NCBI GenBank assembly: GCA_017592665.1
Contig: JAGFNW010000026.1
Coordinates: 62,001 to 126,000, forward strand
DNA length: 64,000 nt
Reading direction: 5' to 3'
Source of the DNA: Streptosporangiaceae bacterium NEAU-GS5
GTDB lineage: Bacteria > Actinomycetota > Actinomycetes > Streptosporangiales > Streptosporangiaceae
In this document: positions 17,901 through 26,597 of the stretch, in pieces
Numbering within the stretch: position 1 is the stretch's first letter
Layout: each line of letters starts with the position of its first letter
Notes under the pieces: generated by a model
The model's input: only the letters and a program-made list of their open reading frames with translations
Database searches by the model: none
What the model was told of the DNA's origin: nothing
Made by a program: the position numbers and the translations under genes

Positions 17901-18674
17901 GCATGGCCACGCGTCTGGTGGTGCCCGACCGCTGTCCTCACCGGCCTGCCGTTGCACGCGGCCGGTGACGACGACCGTCCAGGGAACTCCGTGGGCGACC
18001 GGGTCGTCTCGTCCTACGCGCCGACCGCCCGCGCCCTGGCCCACGCCCGTGCCCGGCGCCGCAGCGCCCCGATGACGGGGGAGAACCTGTTCGTCGCCGC
18101 CATGTCGGCCACGCCGGACGCACGTCCGCTGCGCGGCGCGGCAGCCGAGAAGGACTGGCTGAAAGGGCGGTTCCCGGGAGCTCACGTGCTGTTCAACGAA
18201 CAGGTGACCTACGACAGGGTGGTGGCCGCGCTGCCGGGCCGTACGATCGCGCACTTCGCCTGCCACGCGGTCGCCGATCGGCGTGCCCCGTCCGCGAGCC
18301 GGATCCTGTTCGACGACCACGAGACCCGCCCGATGACCCTCCCCCGGCTTGCCGCGCTGCGCCTGCCGGCCCCCGCCCTCGCCTACCTGTCGATGTGCGA
18401 GAGCCTGCGGCCCGCCGAGGGTCTCGAGGACGAGGCCGCCCACCTCGCGGCGGGATTCCTGATGGCCGGATTCCCGCAGGTGGTCGCCACCATGTGGGAG
18501 GTCGAGGACGCGTTCTCCGCCGGGCTGGCGACGCGCTTCTACACCCTGATCGCCGATCAGGATCTCGCCGTCGTGAGTGTCGCGCACGCGCTGCATCAAG
18601 CCGTACGTGACACGGCGGCAGAACTGGACGCCGCGCCCCACGTGTGGGCGCCCTTCATCCACGTGGGAGCCTGA
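14955..18674 (+). CDS. TPR-CHAT caspase-like protein 2 (catalytic pair intact)
   Basis: 1239 residues. TPR-like helices occupy about 1-950 and a CHAT peptidase domain about 900-1239. The predicted catalytic pair is present: H1104 in AHFACHA and C1148 in LSMCES. CHAT proteins are caspase-fold cysteine proteases usually activated through their TPR part. Two in-frame low-complexity tracts interrupt the helices: a 24-base repeat region (DNA about 15770-16003) and an Asn/Asp/Arg repeat (about 16978-17137). It follows CHAT 1 by 20 bases, and a short duplicated sequence (gcgtgaccgatg twice) lies at the junction. The stop overlaps the next start by one base. Substrate unknown. Confidence 0.85.
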   Translation: MTSEMAQRVWARIDRYKAGDTDAITGQDALGEVHALVRSMEIDAVNAVAWLYWHRAEAFGDTERGRGEREQAEQLFWLVYQSDPDKVPASLRAVLQERRVARQDRMVNASPAPYGRQSAELLEDVARANADAQAYVARGDHAALDSALTRLQRWRDQLAPGDPARIYLDMSVGGGALTMYERSGDPELLKKAVPHLREGLARLSDDHDTRPSAMNAVAMALLHQYLDGANPSGFDDLMTAVPEVGRIMRMLDRARESEDIPAAIAEVVAAARAEVGAAGRPKDIVDVRTEIGAAGRTEIGAAGRAEDVGAARPENVVDVDVDVDGAEGGAVGRAEEVANVRAEDVGAARARTDTGPQGGSDRDLAILGLGTALLAQFEATHDDTALEEAIGLLGEVSPAVAASGQVSAMRGFLSAALAEHRSDPDLVHQGLEQYAEGVRDINPGHPEYLPFAITHVRSLLAAYAVTGDLARLDQAIAEARDVLGRLPADSAIRPAAMILLANALGDRNDHLGDRVALAEAVRLLTQCLEQPESRFWVRYEVLQNLATKLIAAGQGDKAAVLARKALRELPQGHAARFITTVTLAQALSVVTRPGAAGEAVAILRAAVAGATGHEFAYASNALALALLRQGGGPRAYDEAIVVLQRAAAAGEQLDRGINVGLLGQVRYERARDAWNGDVRRNDDVRPNGDIRRKDDVRPNGGVRRNDDDVRLNGDDVRLNGDDVRRNGELALAAAEIRASLTYQKSPPQLVTAQTALGWIAADLGDWDGACAEFEVAIRTLPQVTPLRLARADRESRLTMMRGFAADAAACALEADRPRQAVQFLERARGLLLAQALGIDSGLDELRAVNPDAATRLAALRDRMNAPGTSTEAMRKLAEQWDVLAAETGWRSDVDDLPFSTSEGPLIYVNLSRYRCAAIAVTEGGLEVVPLSASAYAEAHDHAARLDAADPETIALARRWLWDAIAAPVLDRLGFGPRTDDVAAWPRVWWCPTAVLTGLPLHAAGDDDRPGNSVGDRVVSSYAPTARALAHARARRRSAPMTGENLFVAAMSATPDARPLRGAAAEKDWLKGRFPGAHVLFNEQVTYDRVVAALPGRTIAHFACHAVADRRAPSASRILFDDHETRPMTLPRLAALRLPAPALAYLSMCESLRPAEGLEDEAAHLAAGFLMAGFPQVVATMWEVEDAFSAGLATRFYTLIADQDLAVVSVAHALHQAVRDTAAELDAAPHVWAPFIHVGA
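15770..16003. repeat. 24-bp repeats inside CHAT gene 2
   Basis: Two exact adjacent copies of a 24-base unit (15817-15840 and 15841-15864, core CACCGAGATCGGAGCGGCC), plus degenerate copies, and a separately repeated GAGGACGTCGGGGCTGCGCG near 15870 and 15981. All preserve frame and encode Ala/Gly/Arg/Val-rich linker. Confidence 0.75.
16978..17137. repeat. Asn-Gly-Asp-Asp-Val-Arg repeat tract in CHAT gene 2
   Basis: About eight in-frame units of 18-24 bases centred on gacgttcgc, encoding variants of N-G/D-D-D-V-R-R/P/L. The tract lies within a TPR region and looks hypervariable; adjacent copies such as CTGAACGGCGACGATGTTCG are identical. Confidence 0.8.
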
Positions 18675-21600
18675 TGTCGGACGACTGGCGCATTTACGCC
18701 GAGCAGTACGCGGAAACCGGAGACCCGGCGGCGCGCGACCGGGCGATCGACCTGCTGACCGCAGAGCGGACAGCCACGCAAGCGCCGGCACAATCGGACT
18801 CTCGACCGTCTCCGCCGGCGGCCGCGCAAGCGCCGGCGCAGGCGGCTCCTCGACTGTCTTCGCCAGCGACCTCCCAGGCGCCTCTCGAGTCGCCCGCTCG
18901 ACCGTCGCCGCCTGCGGCCGCCCAGGCGCCTCTGCAGTCGGCCCCCCGACCGTCTTCGCCGGCGGCCGCTCAAGCGCCGGCACAATCGGCCGCTCAATCG
19001 TCTCCGCCGGTGGCCTCCCAGGCGCTTCTGCAGTCGGCCGATGACCTCAGGGCGTTCGCGGGGATGGTCTTCGATCGGCTGCAGAGCGATGATCGGGACG
19101 CCGACCGTGACCTGCTCGCCGAGGTGCTCGGGCGGCTGCTCGAGGTCATTTCCGACGATGACGAGGACGCCGATTCGCTGGCCGGGCTGCGCGGGCAACT
19201 GCTCCTGAACGCGGGCGTTCACACCGAGGAGGTCGCGGGGCTGCTGCGGCGGGGCCGCGACGTGGCCGAACCGGACAGCGACGAGCTGCGGCTGATGCTG
19301 TACCTGCGCGCGGTCTGCCTGTCAGACCTCCCAGGACCGCCCACCGGGCCGATTCTCGCCGAACTGCTCGCCGACCTGGAAGAGCTGCACGGACTGCTGT
19401 CCGACGACGATCCCCTGCGCGCCGAGGTCCGCGTACACCTGGCCGACGCCCACTGGCACCAGGCGCGCCTGCTGATGAGCCGGTTCGTGCCGCCGGGCGT
19501 GGCCTCGTTCACGGACTTCACGCCGCAGGTCAATGCCCGCCTGGCGGCCGAGCTGTCCAGTCCCGAAGGCCGGGAGGCCCTCGCCGAGGCGCGGCACCAC
19601 CTGGAGCAGGCCGACCGGCTCGCTCCCGGGAACCCGCAGTACCGCGGTCTGCTCGCCGGAGTCCAGATCCTCACCGCGGGCACCCCGGCCGCGGCGCAGG
19701 AGACCGTGAAGACGGCGCAGGCGACCGTGAAGACGCTGCGCGAGGCGGCGGCCGATCTCGCGCCTCACGCCGAGGGCCCGTCGGCCGCCGCCCTACGCGA
19801 GGTCGCCACCGCGAGCCGTGCCGCCGAACTGGTCATGATGGACGACCCGCCCATCGACGACCTGCGCGCGATCGCCGCTGAACTCCCCGAGGGACATGTG
19901 ATCCGGCCCCAGGTCCTGGCCCGCCTCGGCCTGGCCCTGCACGCGCGCGGCGACATGGCCGCCGCCATCGAGCCGCTGGCCGCCGCGTTGCCCGGCCTCG
20001 GCGGCCTGGAGCCGCTCCGGGAAAGGACGGCCAAGACGCTCGCCAACGGCGTGATGGCCTTGGCCGGGCGCGAGCCGTCGCAGGCCGAGCTGACCGCGCT
20101 TCTGGGGGACCTCACCCGCGCCTGGCCGGACGGTCCCGACGACGCCGAGAGCCATGCCGCCTTCGGGTCGGTGCTGGTGTCACGCGGTGTTCGAGCCATA
20201 TCCCGGGCCGACTTCGAGACGGGCACCCGCCACCTCAACCGGGCCATCGATCTGCTCTCCGATGACGATTCGCGCCGGCACACACTGCGGTTCGTGATCG
20301 CGGGCGCGCTCGCCGACCGCTACTCGGTGGACAAGGATCTGCGCTATCTGGACGACGCGCTCGCCGCGCTCAGCGAGCTGCCCCCGGGGTGGAACGCGGT
20401 CGGCCCCGGCCTGCCGATGTTGCTCGGTCTGATCAATCAGCTGCGTGCCTTCCACGACCCCGCCTCGGCCACCCGCCGCGATGACGCCGCCGCCAAGTAC
20501 GAGGAGGCACTCGAGCAGCTGCCGCCCGACTCACCGCATCGCGCCCTGCTCCGGCTCGGGATCGACGTCGCCCGTGTCACGGACGATCCGGTCTCCCAGA
20601 TGAGCATCATGGCGAGGATGCGCGCGCTCACGGCCGGCGCCGACCCCGACATGGTCACCGGCAGCGAGGCGGTGCTACGGCTGCTGTCGCAGTCCCCGCT
20701 GAACGCCGATCCCGCCGCGATGCGCCAGGCGGCGCACGATCTGGCCGCGCAACGCCCGGGCCGCTTTCCGGCGGCGCTCGTCGAGGAGCTCATCTCGCTC
20801 GCCCACCTCACGAGGGGCCAGTACGGCGCGGCCGTCGAGGCCAAGCTCGCCGCGCTCACGGAGAGATCGGCGGACGTGCTGCTCCAGACGGGTGTCGACC
20901 GCGCGCTCGACATGAGCCGGGAGGCGGCCGACGACGCGCTGGAGGCGGCGCGGCTGGCGCTGGACCACGGATACATGGCGGAGGCGCTGCAGGCGCTGGA
21001 GCTGGCCCGCGGCATGACATTGCACGCCGCGACGGCCGGTCTGCCGCAGTCTTCGGTGGAAAGTGGTCCGGTCGGCGTGCCAGGCGATGAGCGTACCGAG
21101 GCCGTCGTGGCCGATCCCGAGCTGTCGCGTCCGCCGAGTGTCGCCGATATCGCCGTCTGCCTGCGCGAACGCGGCTGGGACGCGCTTGCCTACCTTCTGC
21201 CCGATCGGGCCGTGATCGTCCGCCCGGACGGGACGGTCGAGCCTTTTCCGCTTCCCGGGCTTGCGGATCGCCGCGCTCTGGCCGCGTTCACAGGCGCCGC
21301 CCCGGAGTCGGCCGAGTGGGGCGCCGCGCTGCGCGAGGTCTGCGCCTGGGCGTGGCGTGCCGCGATGGAGCCCTTGCTCGTACGGCTCGGCCTGAGTGGC
21401 CGCATCGTCCGCCTGGTGGTCGTTCCGTGGGGCGAGCTCGGTCTCGTCCCCTGGCAGGCGGCGGGCGCGCCGGGCGAAGGCCGCCTGTGCGAGCGGGCCG
21501 CGGTCTCATTCGCCGCGTCTGCCCGCCAGCTGCTCCGGACCGTGATCCCGGTCTCCTCGTACGGCACGGCCCCCGTGGTCGTCGCCGATCCCAAGCGCGA

Positions 21601-22300
21601 CATACAACTGCGCTGGGGGAGGAACGAGTGCGCCGAGATCGTCCGCCTGATCTATCCGGCGGCCCGCCGCTTCGGCACCTGGCCCGGATCGAGCCGCCCT
21701 CAGCACGAGCCGGCCCCAGAACCAGCCACAGAACCAGACCCAGACTCAGCCCCGGAACCAGGCCCCGAGCCCGCTCCCGAACCCGCCACAGTGGACGCGC
21801 TGACCGATCTGCTGCCCGGCGGCCCGCATCCGGCGTCCATGCTGCACTTCGCCTGCCACGCCCAATCGAACGCGGTGGCCACGCGCTCAGGCCTCGAACT
21901 CACCGAACCGCTGACCGTGGCGCGGCTGCTCGACCGCCTGCCGGACGACGGCCCTGGCGCGCTCGTCGTGCTGTCGGCCTGTACGAGCGACTTCACCGAG
22001 AACGACTTCGACGAGGCGCTGACCTTGGCGACCGCCTTGCTGGCCACGGGCGCGTCGACGGTCATCGGATCACGCTGGCGTGTCGGCGACGACGCCCGCA
22101 CGGCCCTGATGATGCTGATGTTCCACCACCAGCTTGCCGTACACGACCCGGCCGAGGCGCTGCGCCGCGCTCAGGCCTGGATGCTGGCGCCGCGGCCGGA
22201 CGAGCTGCCGCCGGACATCTCGCCGATCGTGCGGACAGGCCTCGACCATGACCTCGGCGATCCGGCCGTGTGGGGCGCGTTCACCCACCAGGGACGGTGA
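18674..22300 (+). CDS. TPR-CHAT caspase-like protein 3 (catalytic pair intact)
   Basis: 1208 residues. After a short helical start (1-34) comes a Pro/Ala/Gln/Ser repeat of 16-residue units (about 36-123), then TPR-like helices (about 125-780), and a CHAT domain with predicted catalytic H1062 (HFACHA) and C1103 (LSACTS). An acidic Pro-Glu spacer (EPAPEPATEPDPDSAPEPGP) lies just before the catalytic block. The C terminus ends WGAFTHQGR, matching the group. ATG 18674 shares one base with the previous stop. It ends the plus-strand operon, converging on the TetR-TPR gene 13 bases away. It is more like the CHAT protein at 41188 than like CHAT 1 and 2. Confidence 0.85.
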   Translation: MSDDWRIYAEQYAETGDPAARDRAIDLLTAERTATQAPAQSDSRPSPPAAAQAPAQAAPRLSSPATSQAPLESPARPSPPAAAQAPLQSAPRPSSPAAAQAPAQSAAQSSPPVASQALLQSADDLRAFAGMVFDRLQSDDRDADRDLLAEVLGRLLEVISDDDEDADSLAGLRGQLLLNAGVHTEEVAGLLRRGRDVAEPDSDELRLMLYLRAVCLSDLPGPPTGPILAELLADLEELHGLLSDDDPLRAEVRVHLADAHWHQARLLMSRFVPPGVASFTDFTPQVNARLAAELSSPEGREALAEARHHLEQADRLAPGNPQYRGLLAGVQILTAGTPAAAQETVKTAQATVKTLREAAADLAPHAEGPSAAALREVATASRAAELVMMDDPPIDDLRAIAAELPEGHVIRPQVLARLGLALHARGDMAAAIEPLAAALPGLGGLEPLRERTAKTLANGVMALAGREPSQAELTALLGDLTRAWPDGPDDAESHAAFGSVLVSRGVRAISRADFETGTRHLNRAIDLLSDDDSRRHTLRFVIAGALADRYSVDKDLRYLDDALAALSELPPGWNAVGPGLPMLLGLINQLRAFHDPASATRRDDAAAKYEEALEQLPPDSPHRALLRLGIDVARVTDDPVSQMSIMARMRALTAGADPDMVTGSEAVLRLLSQSPLNADPAAMRQAAHDLAAQRPGRFPAALVEELISLAHLTRGQYGAAVEAKLAALTERSADVLLQTGVDRALDMSREAADDALEAARLALDHGYMAEALQALELARGMTLHAATAGLPQSSVESGPVGVPGDERTEAVVADPELSRPPSVADIAVCLRERGWDALAYLLPDRAVIVRPDGTVEPFPLPGLADRRALAAFTGAAPESAEWGAALREVCAWAWRAAMEPLLVRLGLSGRIVRLVVVPWGELGLVPWQAAGAPGEGRLCERAAVSFAASARQLLRTVIPVSSYGTAPVVVADPKRDIQLRWGRNECAEIVRLIYPAARRFGTWPGSSRPQHEPAPEPATEPDPDSAPEPGPEPAPEPATVDALTDLLPGGPHPASMLHFACHAQSNAVATRSGLELTEPLTVARLLDRLPDDGPGALVVLSACTSDFTENDFDEALTLATALLATGASTVIGSRWRVGDDARTALMMLMFHHQLAVHDPAEALRRAQAWMLAPRPDELPPDISPIVRTGLDHDLGDPAVWGAFTHQGR
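18779..19042. repeat. 48-bp (16-residue) repeats in CHAT gene 3
   Basis: About five units encoding variants of SPPAAAQAPAQSAPRP form a disordered Pro/Ala/Gln linker after residue 35. Unit length is constant at 16 codons, so copy-number change would not alter frame. Confidence 0.8.
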
Positions 22301-22313
22301 GCCGAACGACCTG

Positions 22314-24422
22314 TCACACGTCTTCCCAGAGCTGGCTCGTGACGACCGGGCCGACGCCGAGCTGAGACGCCAGGGCGCGCGCCTCGGCCAGCAGAGGGTT
22401 GCCGTCGCCGAGCGCGGGCCTGCCGTGCGCCAGCGGCGTCCGGTCGAGCAGGGGCATGAGCAGGGCGTTGGCCTCGTCGATCCGGCCGTCGTCCAGCCGC
22501 CACGAGGCGAGCTCGAGGCGCAGGGCCAGCACCACGGGATGGAGCACGTCCACCTTGCCCTGGACCAGCTGCTGCAGCGTGGCGGCGGTCAGCTCGGCCT
22601 CGTCGCGGCGGCCTCGTGCGTTGGCCACGCGGGCGGCCCACAGAAGCGTCTCGGCGCGGCCTGGATAGTCGTCGAGGGCGTCGCGCTCGGCCGCCACCAG
22701 CCCGGCCAGCTCGGCCGCCGCCGCGTCGGCCCGGCCCGCGGACAGAAGTACGCGCGCCCGCGCCCGGATCACGTACGGATCGGGCGGAAGCGACTCGAGG
22801 AACGGCAGCGCGGCGTCGGGCTCGCCGCAGACCGCCAGCGCGACCGCGTACGCGACGACGGCCTCGGCCCGCAACCGCGGGGACACCTCGCGCGCGAACC
22901 AGTCGGTGCGCACGGTCGCGTGCGACAGCAGCCGGACCGCCTGAGGCGCTGATCCGGCGGCCAGCTCGGCCTCGGCCAGCCGTACGACGTCGTACTGCGT
23001 CCAGTAGCTGTCGGTCGGCAGGCGGTCGGTGTGCAGCGTGAACGCCTCGGGCAGGCGCTGCCGCGCCTCCGCCGGATAACCGGCCACCAGCAGGACCTCG
23101 GCGAGGGTCACCAGGGCGGCGGCCGTGTTCACGTCGTCCTGGCCGAGCCGTTCGGCCCGGTCGAGCAGCACCTCTTCGGCCAGGCCGACGGCGTTCGCGA
23201 CCCGGCCCGACCGGGCCGCCGCCTTCGCCAGAACCTGCTGCGTGAGCGTGTATCTGCGCCACGCCGATGACACAGCGCCCCCGCCGACGCCCACGGCCCG
23301 GAACGCCTGCACCTGCCGCGCGAGGTCGACGGCCTCGCCGGGACGGCCCATGGCGATCAAGGTGTCGGCGATGTTGTGGTCGGCCCGCGCCTCGTACGAC
23401 TTGATCTCTTCGTGGTCCGGCAGCTGCGCGGCGACCTCGCGCGAACGCTCGAACGCGGCCATGGCGTCGGCCAGGTGTCCGATCCGCAGCAGCGCCAGGC
23501 CGTGGCGGCTCGCCGTGTCACACAGCAGCCGGATGTCCTGCGGTGTCTGCTCGTCCTTGGACGCCTCGCCGAGCAGGTCCATCAGCCGGCCGGACACGCG
23601 CGTCGCCCGGACCAGCAGCGGCGTGTTGTCCAGCAGCACCCGCATGGTCAGCTCGAGGCCCACGGCCTTTGCCCGCGGGGTCACGGCGCGCTCGTTCATC
23701 AGGCGGTTGGCGGCTTCGGCCGTGTGCAGCTCGTCGATCCAGGGCCCGGTCAGCATGGTCAGATCGCGGGTCGCCCAGAACGCCGTCAGCGCGGCGGCCT
23801 GCCGTTCGATGTTGCCGTCGGCGTCGTCCGCGAACGCGCGGAACGCCAGCTCGGACAGGCGTTCGGCGCCGGCCTTGGCCCAGCCGTCCGGTGGCAGCGC
23901 GACCGTGCTCGCGGCCGCCTCCAGGCGCGGGGTCAGATATTCGGCGTAGGCCGTGATCCTGCCCTCCCACCCGGCCTCGGCCACATGTCCGAACGGGCCC
24001 TCCGGCCACTGCGGCGGATACTGCGGAGCCGACCCGCGCTTCTCCGACGTGGCGACATCGCCGATGCCCAGCCGCACCTGGCTCAGCAGGGCGCGCTCCG
24101 CGCGGTGGAACCGTCCGATCTGGCGGAGCGCGTCATGGACCAGCGCCTCGCCCTCGGTGAGGTCGGCCGGCTGCCGCGGCTCGGGATCACCTGCGACGAA
24201 CGCGTCAAAAGACTGCTTCACAGCCAGGGCGACGAGCACCCGGCGGCTGCGCACCTCGTTGTAGAGCCAGACGGCGCTGCGGCCGCTCGCGCTGTTGGCG
24301 CCACGCGCCAGCCGCACCTTCGCCGCCACGTCCTCGGCGCGAACCTGGTGGTAGTCGCCCTCGCGGAAGGCGGCGGCCGACGCGGCGGCGATGGCGGCCA
24401 GCCGACTCTCCTGCGCTGACAT
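22314..24422 (-). CDS. TetR-like HTH fused to TPR repeats, probable regulator
   Basis: 702 residues. Residues 4-66 resemble a TetR DNA-binding domain: an AAIAAASAAAFREGDYHQVR helix pair, then AVWLYNEVRSRRVLVALAV like the usual LYxHFxSKxxLL ending. The rest (about 100-702) is helical with TPR signatures such as RHGLALLRIGHLADAMAAFE and tandem Ala/Leu pairs. No NTPase motif is present. A tripartite AGGTA/TACCT palindrome directly upstream (24435-24467) is a likely autoregulatory site. It converges on the CHAT operon and precedes the signalling operon downstream of 25159. A similar pair, TetR-like plus separate TPR gene, lies at 39358/40154. Confidence 0.75.
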   Translation of the reverse strand: MSAQESRLAAIAAASAAAFREGDYHQVRAEDVAAKVRLARGANSASGRSAVWLYNEVRSRRVLVALAVKQSFDAFVAGDPEPRQPADLTEGEALVHDALRQIGRFHRAERALLSQVRLGIGDVATSEKRGSAPQYPPQWPEGPFGHVAEAGWEGRITAYAEYLTPRLEAAASTVALPPDGWAKAGAERLSELAFRAFADDADGNIERQAAALTAFWATRDLTMLTGPWIDELHTAEAANRLMNERAVTPRAKAVGLELTMRVLLDNTPLLVRATRVSGRLMDLLGEASKDEQTPQDIRLLCDTASRHGLALLRIGHLADAMAAFERSREVAAQLPDHEEIKSYEARADHNIADTLIAMGRPGEAVDLARQVQAFRAVGVGGGAVSSAWRRYTLTQQVLAKAAARSGRVANAVGLAEEVLLDRAERLGQDDVNTAAALVTLAEVLLVAGYPAEARQRLPEAFTLHTDRLPTDSYWTQYDVVRLAEAELAAGSAPQAVRLLSHATVRTDWFAREVSPRLRAEAVVAYAVALAVCGEPDAALPFLESLPPDPYVIRARARVLLSAGRADAAAAELAGLVAAERDALDDYPGRAETLLWAARVANARGRRDEAELTAATLQQLVQGKVDVLHPVVLALRLELASWRLDDGRIDEANALLMPLLDRTPLAHGRPALGDGNPLLAEARALASQLGVGPVVTSQLWEDV

Positions 24423-24434
24423 GGGCGATCCTCC

Positions 24435-24467
24435 GAGGTAAAAGACAAATTATACCTCGCTAAGGTA
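24435..24467. promoter_or_regulatory. Alternating AGGTA/TACCT operator upstream of the TetR-TPR gene
   Basis: GAGGTA (24435-24440), TACCTC (24453-24458) and AGGTA (24463-24467) form two overlapping inverted repeats 13-45 bases upstream of ATG 24422, within AT-rich DNA. This suits binding by a dimeric TetR-type protein; binding is inferred. Confidence 0.5.
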
Positions 24468-24493
24468 AGACTGACGTTAGTCGCATAAGTCGG

Positions 24494-25159
24494 CTACGGC
24501 TTCTGACGCCTCCAACTGACGTCCTGCAAATGGAGCCCCTGGTCGCGCAGCCGTCGCTCAAGGCGGGCCAGGTCGCCCGTGCGCGGCACGCCGATCAGCC
24601 ACACCGCGTCGCCGTCGGCCGCCACCTGCATGGGGCTGCGTTCGGGCCGGTGATCTACGTACCGCTCGTAGCGGCGCCGGGCGAGCGGCGTCCGGAGGAT
24701 CATCCGCTGGTTGGCCGAGCCCCGCCAGATGAGCTCGGTCGGCTGCGCGATCTCGTAGCGGCCGGTGATCGCCACGTCGGCGTGCTCGAGCGCGCCGAGC
24801 TGCGTCTCGTCGAGCTCGTCCAGCTCGTAGCCGCTGTAGACGATGACGTCGGTCTCTCGTCCGCAGTCCGCGCCGATGGCCCGTACGCGCCGCAGAAAGG
24901 CGGCCAGCCCGGCCGGCTGGGCGAGCGGCTCGCCCCCGGTCACGGTCAGCCCGTCGGCGCCCGCGCGTACGGCGGCGCGCCACACCTCGGCCAACTCGGC
25001 GACCGGCACCTCGCCGCCTCCGCCGGGATCCCACGTGTCCTGGGACGCGCACCCGGCACAGGCCAGCGGGCAGCCCTGAAGCCACACCCCCAGCCGCACG
25101 CCGTAGCCGAGCGCCGTGACCGGGTGATGCACGCGGTTCACCCGGAGAGCGGCGCTCAT
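24494..25159 (-). CDS. Short radical-SAM activase-like protein (copy 1)
   Basis: 221 residues, NrdG/PflA-like radical SAM fold. The [4Fe-4S] cysteines are C30, C34 and C37 in GCPLACAGC, and the SAM-binding GGEP motif follows in LTVTGGEPLAQP (about 95). There is no SPASM or extra ferredoxin domain. Activases of this size normally install a glycyl radical on a partner enzyme, but no glycyl-radical protein is visible here. ATG 25159 overlaps the PP2C stop by four bases. It is the last gene of the kinase/AAA+/FHA operon. A close paralogue at 53320-53970 ends the mirrored operon. Role unknown, perhaps modification of a cluster protein. Confidence 0.85.
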   Translation of the reverse strand: MSAALRVNRVHHPVTALGYGVRLGVWLQGCPLACAGCASQDTWDPGGGGEVPVAELAEVWRAAVRAGADGLTVTGGEPLAQPAGLAAFLRRVRAIGADCGRETDVIVYSGYELDELDETQLGALEHADVAITGRYEIAQPTELIWRGSANQRMILRTPLARRRYERYVDHRPERSPMQVAADGDAVWLIGVPRTGDLARLERRLRDQGLHLQDVSWRRQKP

Positions 25160-25941
25160 GACTTCTCGCCGGAGTCCCCGCGCCTGCGGGCGAGCACGAT
25201 CGTGATGTTGTCCCGGCCTGAGGCGTTCATCGCCAGGGCCCACATGCGTTTGACGGCGTGGGCGTCGTCCTGCGAGGAGCACAGGACCTCCTCCAGTTCG
25301 GACACGGCGACCAGATCGGTCAGGCCGTCGCTGCACAGCAGCCAGCAGCCGTGCCGCGTGCTCGGGCCGCCGTGGACCTCGATGGCCGTCCCCGACCCGC
25401 CGATCACCTGGGTCACCACGTGGGTGACGGGCGCCGCGGCGCCGGGCTCACCGGCAAGCGGTGAGTCGTCGACGGACAACTGTCCGAGGTAGCGGTCGTC
25501 GAGCTGGTAGACCCGCGAGTCGCCGACGTTGAACCAGTTGGTCTCAGCGGGCGTGAAGAGCAGCCCCGCCACTGTCGCGGCCATTCCGGCCAGCGAGGGC
25601 TGCCGCGCCGCCTCGTCGGTCAGCTCCGCGTCGATCTGCCTGACCAGATCGGCGACCGCCGCCAGCTCCTCCAGCCGCTCGCCTTCGCGGGCGAAGCCGC
25701 GGACGATGTGCGCCGCGGCGACCTCCCCGCCCGCGTGGCCGCCGAGCCCGTCGGCCACGGCCACCACGAACGGCCGCCGGACATCCATCGTGCAGGTCAC
25801 CGCATGTGCCATCGACACCTCGAGAGCCACGACGGGACCGATCGCCAGGGCGTCCTCGTTCTGCTCGCGCACCGCGCCCACGTGCGTCATCGCCGTCACC
25901 GTGACGACGTCGGCCATCGCCTCCACGGTCGGTTCAGGCAT
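25156..25941 (-). CDS. PP2C-family Ser/Thr protein phosphatase
   Basis: 261 residues. PP2C motifs appear in order: REQNEDA near 25-31, VADGLGGHAGGE near 62-73, NVGDSRVYQL near 138, CSDGLTD near 200 and GRDNITIV near 242. The Asp residues that bind two metals (Mn/Mg) are conserved, so it should be active. It most likely reverses the action of the kinase encoded at the head of the same strand run (34771). Its start overlaps the FHA stop by eight bases, and its stop overlaps the radical-SAM start by four. The mirrored module at 44675-50464 has no phosphatase. Confidence 0.93.
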   Translation of the reverse strand: MPEPTVEAMADVVTVTAMTHVGAVREQNEDALAIGPVVALEVSMAHAVTCTMDVRRPFVVAVADGLGGHAGGEVAAAHIVRGFAREGERLEELAAVADLVRQIDAELTDEAARQPSLAGMAATVAGLLFTPAETNWFNVGDSRVYQLDDRYLGQLSVDDSPLAGEPGAAAPVTHVVTQVIGGSGTAIEVHGGPSTRHGCWLLCSDGLTDLVAVSELEEVLCSSQDDAHAVKRMWALAMNASGRDNITIVLARRRGDSGEKS

Positions 25942-26533
25942 CGTCGTGCTCCATGAGCCGGATCGACGCCTCCACGTCGGCCGCGAGCCGGAGCCGGTCG
26001 CCGTCGTGGAGGACGGTCTTGACCTGGGCGCCCGCCGGGGAGCCGTTGACGAAGGTGCCGTTGGTGGAATCCTCGTCCCTAACCCAGGCCGCGCCGTTCG
26101 GCTCGACGCCGAGCGTGGCGTGCCGCCGGGACACGTTGTCGAACGTATGCAACACCCGCGCCGCCATCCCGATCGCCGGGTCGCGGCCGAGCAGCGCTGA
26201 TTCGCCGGGCTTGACCACGACCTCTCCCGTGGTGAACTCGGCCACGAGCGTGCGCGGCACGTCCCGCCGCGTGCCGGTCACCGTGTCCGCCGCCCCGCCG
26301 GCCGCGGCACCGGACGTCCGCGGAGGATCGAACGGCTCCAGGCACTCGACGCAGACCTTGTTGGCCGGATCGGGGATCTCGGCGCCGCACTTCGGACAGG
26401 TGTCCGCCGACGCCTGCGGCGGCACGGCCCCTAAGCGGGTCATCGACGCGAGCAACGGACCACCGCACGACGGGCAGAGCAGGCCGCCCTCCGGCGCCGC
26501 CTCCCCGCAGAACGGGCACGCGATATCCGCCAT
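25934..26533 (-). CDS. Zinc-ribbon / FHA phosphopeptide-binding protein (copy 1)
   Basis: 199 residues. Two N-terminal zinc ribbons (Cys 6, 9, 20, 23 and 46, 49, 61, 64) precede an FHA domain (about 95-195) with the phospho-Thr-binding marks LLGRDP (G116, R117), SRRHAT (135-140) and DSTNGTFVNG (155-164). It should read phosphothreonine made by the operon kinase, whose N terminus carries Thr-x-x-Asp motifs. ATG 26533 was preferred to GTG 26536. A shorter paralogue is at 44675-45079. A repeat-filled gap separates it from the AAA+ gene, unlike in the second module. Confidence 0.9.
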   Translation of the reverse strand: MADIACPFCGEAAPEGGLLCPSCGGPLLASMTRLGAVPPQASADTCPKCGAEIPDPANKVCVECLEPFDPPRTSGAAAGGAADTVTGTRRDVPRTLVAEFTTGEVVVKPGESALLGRDPAIGMAARVLHTFDNVSRRHATLGVEPNGAAWVRDEDSTNGTFVNGSPAGAQVKTVLHDGDRLRLAADVEASIRLMEHDDA

Positions 26534-26597
26534 CACACCTCGAGCCTCGCCATCACACCTCTAGTCCCGCCATCAGGTCACCGCTCCAGTCCACCCA

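Noticed and set aside
24494-25159. Radical-SAM gene as part of a RiPP pathway
   Set aside because: No SPASM domain, no precursor peptide and no peptide-recognition protein nearby; its context is signalling genes.
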